This document shows positions 58,927-64,000 of a stretch of DNA of 64,000 nucleotides, one piece after another. The translations under genes were made by a program, and so were the position numbers. The stretch is taken from NCBI RefSeq assembly GCF_905147365.1, contig NC_056409.1, positions 20,341,001 through 20,405,000 of the forward strand. Direction: 5' to 3'. The DNA is from Aricia agestis. Taxonomy: Eukaryota > Arthropoda > Insecta > Lepidoptera > Lycaenidae. The number at the start of each line of letters is the position of its first letter. The stretch's first letter is position 1. The notes under the pieces are model-generated. The model was not told the DNA's origin. It ran no database searches and saw only the letters and a program-made list of their open reading frames with translations.

Positions 58927-59571
58927 TGCCGGCTCTTGATATAGGCGAACGCGTTGGCCAACGCGTCTGCAGACGCGTTGGCAGTGCGCTTGCAACGGCG
59001 TTTGTGAGTAATCCACACATAGGAAGGTCGTTCAGTATGCTTTGGATCGCGCCAATGTGCGGACGGATTCAAAATGGATGTTTAGTCGCTAACAGCTGCA
59101 GCTGTTTATTTATTCACAGCTTATAATTACTTTGTAAATGTGGACAAGAAAAAGTTTTTAAAGAGTATTCTGGAAATAAATAAATAAAAGGCGAGAAAAC
59201 GTAACAAACAAAGAAATAAACTCACTTTTACATAATATTTTATAATATTAAAATAATATAAGTAATTATTTTATTACCTACTTATTATTTATTAAATTAT
59301 TACATACAAAAATTATTACATATTATAATAATTATCATAATTATAACTCCGGGCAAACTGATCGCGCGGCCTATGTGTGGATGGAACGCGAAGCTTGCGA
59401 CAAATGTCCTTTGATCTTTTGCCGACATTTCCGACCCGCGCGGCAAGCTCGCAGATGCGTCGGCCAACGTCTAAATACCTACGGCCAACGCGCGAACGCC
59501 CGTTCTACACATTGGGCCAACGCGTCTGCAGACGCGTTGGCCAACGCGTTCGCCTATATCAAGAGCCGGCA
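58927..59571. mobile_element. TTA-flanked MITE with perfect 55-bp ends
   Basis: 645 bp. The first and last 55 bases are exact complements (TGCCGGCTCTTGATATAGGC onward) and contain the palindrome CAACGCGTCTGCAGACGCGTTG. TTA on both sides (58924-58926, 59572-59574). A second inverted pair (ATCCACACATAGG / CCTATGTGTGGAT) lies inside. No coding frame. Confidence 0.9.
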
Positions 59572-59745
59572 TTAGACAGGTTTCGATGACAGTGCCCGGT
59601 TTCATTGAAACCAGGCTAGCTAGGCAGGCATGGTTTTAACAATGCCTAAGTGTGTGCACTGAACTCAAGAGCGCTCTCTCTTCCTTCACAATAATTAATC
59701 GAATTTACAAACTTAGGGTTAGAAACCAAGCTCTAAAGTCTAAAC

Positions 59746-59955
59746 CAGTGTTTTTCAACCTTTTTCATGACGCGACCCCCCCCCCACCTTTGCTTTTTGT
59801 CATGCATGTATGTTAATGAATAAATTTTACTTTTGTTAAAATTCTTCTATGTTATAGTTTTTTTGACTGGAATAATTCTATCGACCTCTGGCGACCCTCT
59901 TGCAGTTGCTTCGCGATCCCCCAGGGGGTCGCGACCCACAGGTTGAAAATCCCTG
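59746..59955. mobile_element. hAT MITE nested in a SINE
   Basis: 210 bp, starts CAGTGTTTTTCAACCTTTTT and ends GGTTGAAAATCCCTG, flanked by the exact 8-bp GTCTAAAC (59738-59745, 59956-59963). Charlie-like ends. The split host is a tRNA-headed SINE copy. Confidence 0.9.
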
Positions 59956-59984
59956 GTCTAAACCATTGGACCACGAAGGATTCA

Positions 59985-60165
59985 TCCATACATAAATGCG
60001 AAAGTGTGTTATTCTGTCTGTTACCTCTTCACGCCCAAACCGCTAAAACGATTTTGCTGGGTATGAAAATACGTTGAGTCTCGGGAAAGGACATATTATA
60101 CTGTTTATCCCAGAAAAATATACGGTGAATCCAGTCCCGCATGATAAACAAATTTTGACATCTAG
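59985..60165 (+). mobile_element. Mini-Helitron (TCCATACTAATATTATAAATG family)
   Basis: A^TCCATACATAAATGCGAAAG ... GACATCTAG^T, 181 bp, internal sequence degenerate. Confidence 0.72.
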
Positions 60166-60179
60166 TCTAGAATAATAGG

Positions 60180-61880
60180 TACATAATATATCCATGTAAC
60201 ATGCGTATTATAAAGGCGTGCTAATTATGCAGCCAGGGGCCCAGGGGTAACGGAGGCCCTAAAGTGTAAAGAAAAATCTTCACATTGGTCGGAGGAGAAA
60301 AATGGGATTGTATAAGGACACTCAATCTTTCCCATGATGGATCTATTTTATTTTTTTTGGGAACGTGTAGAGGGGCACATCGAAAGACGTGAGATCGCCA
60401 TGCTGAACCGGCTGCGGTAAGCAGGATGATGTATGTTCAGAAATCGTACCTAAATAGTAATACTTGAGACGAGCCGTTCTCAGAGTGGAGCCCTAGAGCT
60501 CCGCAAAGGCCTCCGCGAGCGATACATTATTGCCATCATCACACACCACTCACCAGCAGCGTGGAGACTGGAGACAATTTATTCGAATAAAGAACATTAT
60601 TTTTTTGGGAGATCCGTCAAAAATGTCGCTTCCTATTATATAATAGGGTTCGACCACCAAAAAATGTTGAGAATATGTTGGAGAACCACTGCTTTAGATA
60701 GGACATTCAGAAAATATGTCTTTTCCCTTTAATTTTTCAAATAAAAATAAAGAAAAGTTTATGCTTTTACAGCACTCGCCTCTGTAGTCTGTACTCCACT
60801 CAGGCACTTACTGAGAGCTACTTAAATCATGCGAGAACATAATATACCCGGCTGGTGGAATTTATTTACGCTACTAATATTTTATAAAGTGAGAACTGGG
60901 AAGTCTAGGGGGATGGGAATGCTAGTGGTGCTTCTACGATTCAGTCTGACAAGTATCATCTAAATTTTGTCTAAACAAGCCAAGTCAGAAAGATTTTTTC
61001 AAAAATATAAGCATCCTGCAGATAATTTGGAAATTTTATTTTCCAATCTTGTTATCAGCCAAATTATAGCGCTATGAATTTTAGTTTTATTTATTTAAAA
61101 GATTTATACACCAACAACTTATTGCTACAAATAAGTTGTTGGTGTATCTAATGACAACATTATTATTATAATATTTACTATATTATTCGAATGTACAAAA
61201 TAACAATCTTCTCTACAATCTTATTAATGAACAAAAGTCATTTATACTGACGACAATATAATAATAATATTATTATACATAATACTTAGTTATTATATTT
61301 TGCTCTCACAGACATTCAAATGTGAAATAATTCTGAACGGTAATATTAACTATTGTTCCCAATATACATCAGACACGCAATGGGGATTGTCCATTTTTTT
61401 TTTAATTTTGCTCATTACAAAAACATTTCGAGGAATAAGGTCAGTGATCGTTTTTCTGGATGATAACAAAAAAAATACCCATTAGTTACTTATATTTTTG
61501 AACAAATATGTTTAACCTTTGTTTGAACTTCAATGGCGTTAAATTAGCAATAAATTCGACCAACATTACGTTTCGAACTTTTGGTAAGCTTCTCGTATCA
61601 GCTTTCACATAATGAAAACTTGCATTTGACGAAACAGCCATTATAAATAAGATTGAAAGGAAATTTTAAACATACTACAGATGTCAATTGCGGCCGATGA
61701 TGACGTCAGAGCGAAACTTTAAAAATTTATTGAGAAAAAACTAGCCAACGAATTTCAAAATTATTTAATTTAAGTATATACATATAATACCCTATTTTAA
61801 CGAAAAAAAATATAAAAAGTACACGTGATTTTTTTTTTTGGTCAATGCCCATTGTTCCCATTAACGAAGATTATATTTGA
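60180..61880. other. No gene recognised
   Basis: AT-rich. A hairpin TACACCAACAACTTAT / ATAAGTTGTTGGTGTA lies at about 61106-61146. Confidence 0.4.
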
Positions 61881-61883
61881 TTA

Positions 61884-62351
61884 GTTTGTGCGTTTTAAGA
61901 TGATATGGGTGACACTTTTCATATTCCTTGCTACGGGTTTTTTTTACAAGAAAACAAAAAAAAAACAAAATGTAATAAATTATATTCCACCTACAAAAAC
62001 AAATGTTTCCTATAATTGTAAATGAATAAAAATGAAAAGTTGCTAAATGCTAACTTATTACTTAATATAAAATTATAAATTTTAACTGTGAAAATTATTG
62101 TTACGAAAATATTTGAAAAATGTCAGATGCATGAAATGGAACTTATGCCAATAGAGATTGACGCTGTTATCAAATCGATAAAAAGGGAAAGGGCACTCTG
62201 AAACTTCAGTACGAAATCGATAATTTCGATTGCAATTCCTTTACTAAGTGATTCGATATTTTTAAATTATCGATTAAGCAATTTTCTTAGGTAACTTCCC
62301 TACTATTGTCAATTATAATGTGTCACCCATATCATCTTAAAACGCACAAAC
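61884..62351. mobile_element. TA-flanked DNA transposon, non-autonomous
   Basis: 468 bp, ends GTTTGTGCGTTTTAAGATGA and TCATCTTAAAACGCACAAAC, flanked by TA (61882-61883, 62352-62353). Its left 120 bp resembles 4700-4820 in the THAP element. Confidence 0.85.
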
Positions 62352-62995
62352 TATAGTGATGGACATGACATTAGGCATTAAATTACTCGGAAAAAAACTA
62401 CAGCTATGTTTATAATACAATAATTATATCCCAGTCATTTGTAACTACCCAAAAAACATGACGTGAATTGCAATTTTGACCGTCAGCGATCCATTGTAGA
62501 TAATAATATAATAGATAATACTAAATACCCCTTTTGTTTATCAAAATATCAAACAATAAAAGGGGTTTGAGAGGACGTCAGATAAATGATAACTTGTTGT
62601 TGTGAAATACGCCGAGCGAAATCAATTCCAATTTCGAGCTTCAAAGTGGAACGAATTTGAATTTCGATTTTGACAGGCTATTTTTTTCTGCGGTCATATT
62701 GGTACTGGACAAACACGTGAAAGTTTTAAGCATATAGCTTTTGTTTGGAAGTTAACAGCTGTATTCATAACAATTCTATACTTTAGATAAGTTACATTAC
62801 TTTATTTATTTTATTTTATTTAATAATTTATGTACACAAAAAATGTTTACAGTGAAAGTCTTAAAACTAGAAATACATTTCAGTACAAAGGTACTACTTT
62901 TTGATATATTAAAGACGGTTACAGACTAACTTTTATAGTCTGTCAAAAAAGTGGCAACATCGTAGTGTCATCTCTTTCAAATCAATCTAAGAATA

Positions 62996-63840
62996 AAATT
63001 AAATTAAGAAATTTAAAAAAACCCCCGCCAAAACAACTTTAAAAAGTAATGAAATAATATTTACTGCCTTTAAGTTCAAATAATTCCTAACTTGTGTAAA
63101 GTAATATTTTAGTCCATAATTGTTGTCACGGTGTGTCGGGGGACCGCCAAGTAAATTACAACCTACAACCGCCAAGTCGCTGATTACCTATCTCGATTCA
63201 GATCGCTGTGAATTGATCCTTAAACTTGTTATGCGAAATCAAACATCTACATTAGCGGTCCCCCGACACACCTTGACAACAATTAGTGACTAAAATATTA
63301 CTTTACACAAGTTAGGAATTATTTGAACTTAAAGGCAGTAAATATTATTTCATTACTTTTTAAAGTTGTTTTGGCGGGGGTTTTTTTAAATTTCTTAATT
63401 TAATTTTATTTCATACTTTTTAAACTTGTGTTGGTTATAAGTAATGCAGAATAATTCCTATCAACAGAATCATATTCTCATGATTACCATCTATCAATGT
63501 CCTTTTCGATGAGGCCGTTGATATGAGCCCTAACATGAAACCTCCACTTTGGGTTCATAAGAAGCTCGGTTCCTATAGAATCCAGGTGATGCTGCAGCAG
63601 CAGCATGTAAATATTTACTGTTTATACTTTATCTACTTCTTAGTGGTTTTTGCAAACACGAAACCTCTGCTCTAAGTTGGCGAGAAATTGGATATCCTAT
63701 TGATTACCAGGTGATGCTGTAGCACCAGGTCAACTTTCCATTATTATGTGTATACGTATATTGTATATCTACAAATGTCACGAACTAGAATGAAATATAA
63801 AACCCATCTAACGACTACAAGTTGCTAACGGCCTTTCATT
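62996..63840 (-). repeat. Long repeat, copy 2, with inverted duplication of one end
   Basis: 63255-63840 is antisense to 53770-54400. In addition, 62996-63150 repeats 63255-63405 in inverted orientation (AAATTAAATTAAGAAATTTA...GTGTGTCGGGGGACCGC), making an arm pair around a 100-bp spacer absent from copy 1. Confidence 0.75.
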
Positions 63841-64000
63841 AACCAGATAAACCCTGATTGTCCAGCACTGAGCAGGCTGATGATGATGAATTATAGCTAA
63901 GAACACTCTCGATCATGTCAGCTTCCAAACAAAAAAAACTAGATCACAATCGGTCCACCCGTTTGGATGCTACGATGCCACGGACAGATACACACACAGA

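Noticed and set aside
58803..59575. Overlapping ORFs encoding Ala/Arg-rich peptides
   Set aside because: They follow the GC-rich perfect inverted ends of a MITE and appear on both strands.

Overview
The window is AT-rich intergenic eukaryotic DNA, almost certainly from a butterfly or moth. The evidence is the dense set of short repeats typical of Lepidoptera: mini-Helitrons with A^TC...CTAG^T ends, a tRNA-headed SINE with a 12-bp target duplication, a second SINE with a CCCTA/TTCCC-rich body, a dispersed family carrying GTGCGAGTCGGACTCGCGC, and very many inverted-repeat DNA transposons (MITEs). The species cannot be fixed from the sequence. I find no conserved host gene, no rRNA and no functional tRNA; nearly every ORF above 60 codons is a chance ORF or lies inside a repeat.

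The one region with real coding content is a 4.7-kb PIF/Harbinger transposon (27431-32117). It has terminal inverted repeats and a CTG target duplication. Inside are two convergent genes: a six-exon HARBI1-type DDE transposase on the minus strand (31831 to 30150, about 370 aa, all six exons in frame and catalytic blocks present) and, on the plus strand, a small second protein whose last two exons are clear (28610-29408). The transposase is unbroken except that the exon 1 donor reads TT where GT is expected. Five short MITEs in the window share the element's terminal repeat and the same CAG/CTG (CWG) target duplication, so they look like its non-autonomous partners. One abuts its left end.

Layout. 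1-6800: Helitrons, SINEs, two TA-flanked elements (one 1.26 kb long with a THAP zinc-finger exon start whose splice donor was hit by a second MITE) and a 194-bp hairpin MITE. 6800-14100: mostly featureless DNA with TA-flanked MITEs, one retaining a fragment like the start of a Harbinger transposase. 14150-16000: a nested composite around a 1.19-kb fold-back element ending in CACAGTG with a 5-bp duplication (Transib-like). 16200-27200: more MITEs, including TTAA-flanked ones, and a cluster of long perfect palindromes. 27250-32460: the Harbinger locus. 32500-46000: Helitrons, SINE, a TTAA MITE copy, a GC-rich palindrome, a possible solo LTR. 46036-46996: a three-layer nest of MITEs. 47500-52300: SINE, Helitron and three CWG MITEs. 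53700-64000: a long repeat present in both orientations, three hAT elements with 8-bp or near-perfect boundaries, and a MITE with perfect 55-bp terminal repeats.

The elements record their order of insertion by nesting: hAT into SINE, CWG MITE into SINE, MITE into Helitron, MITE into THAP element, two MITEs into a larger TTA-flanked element.
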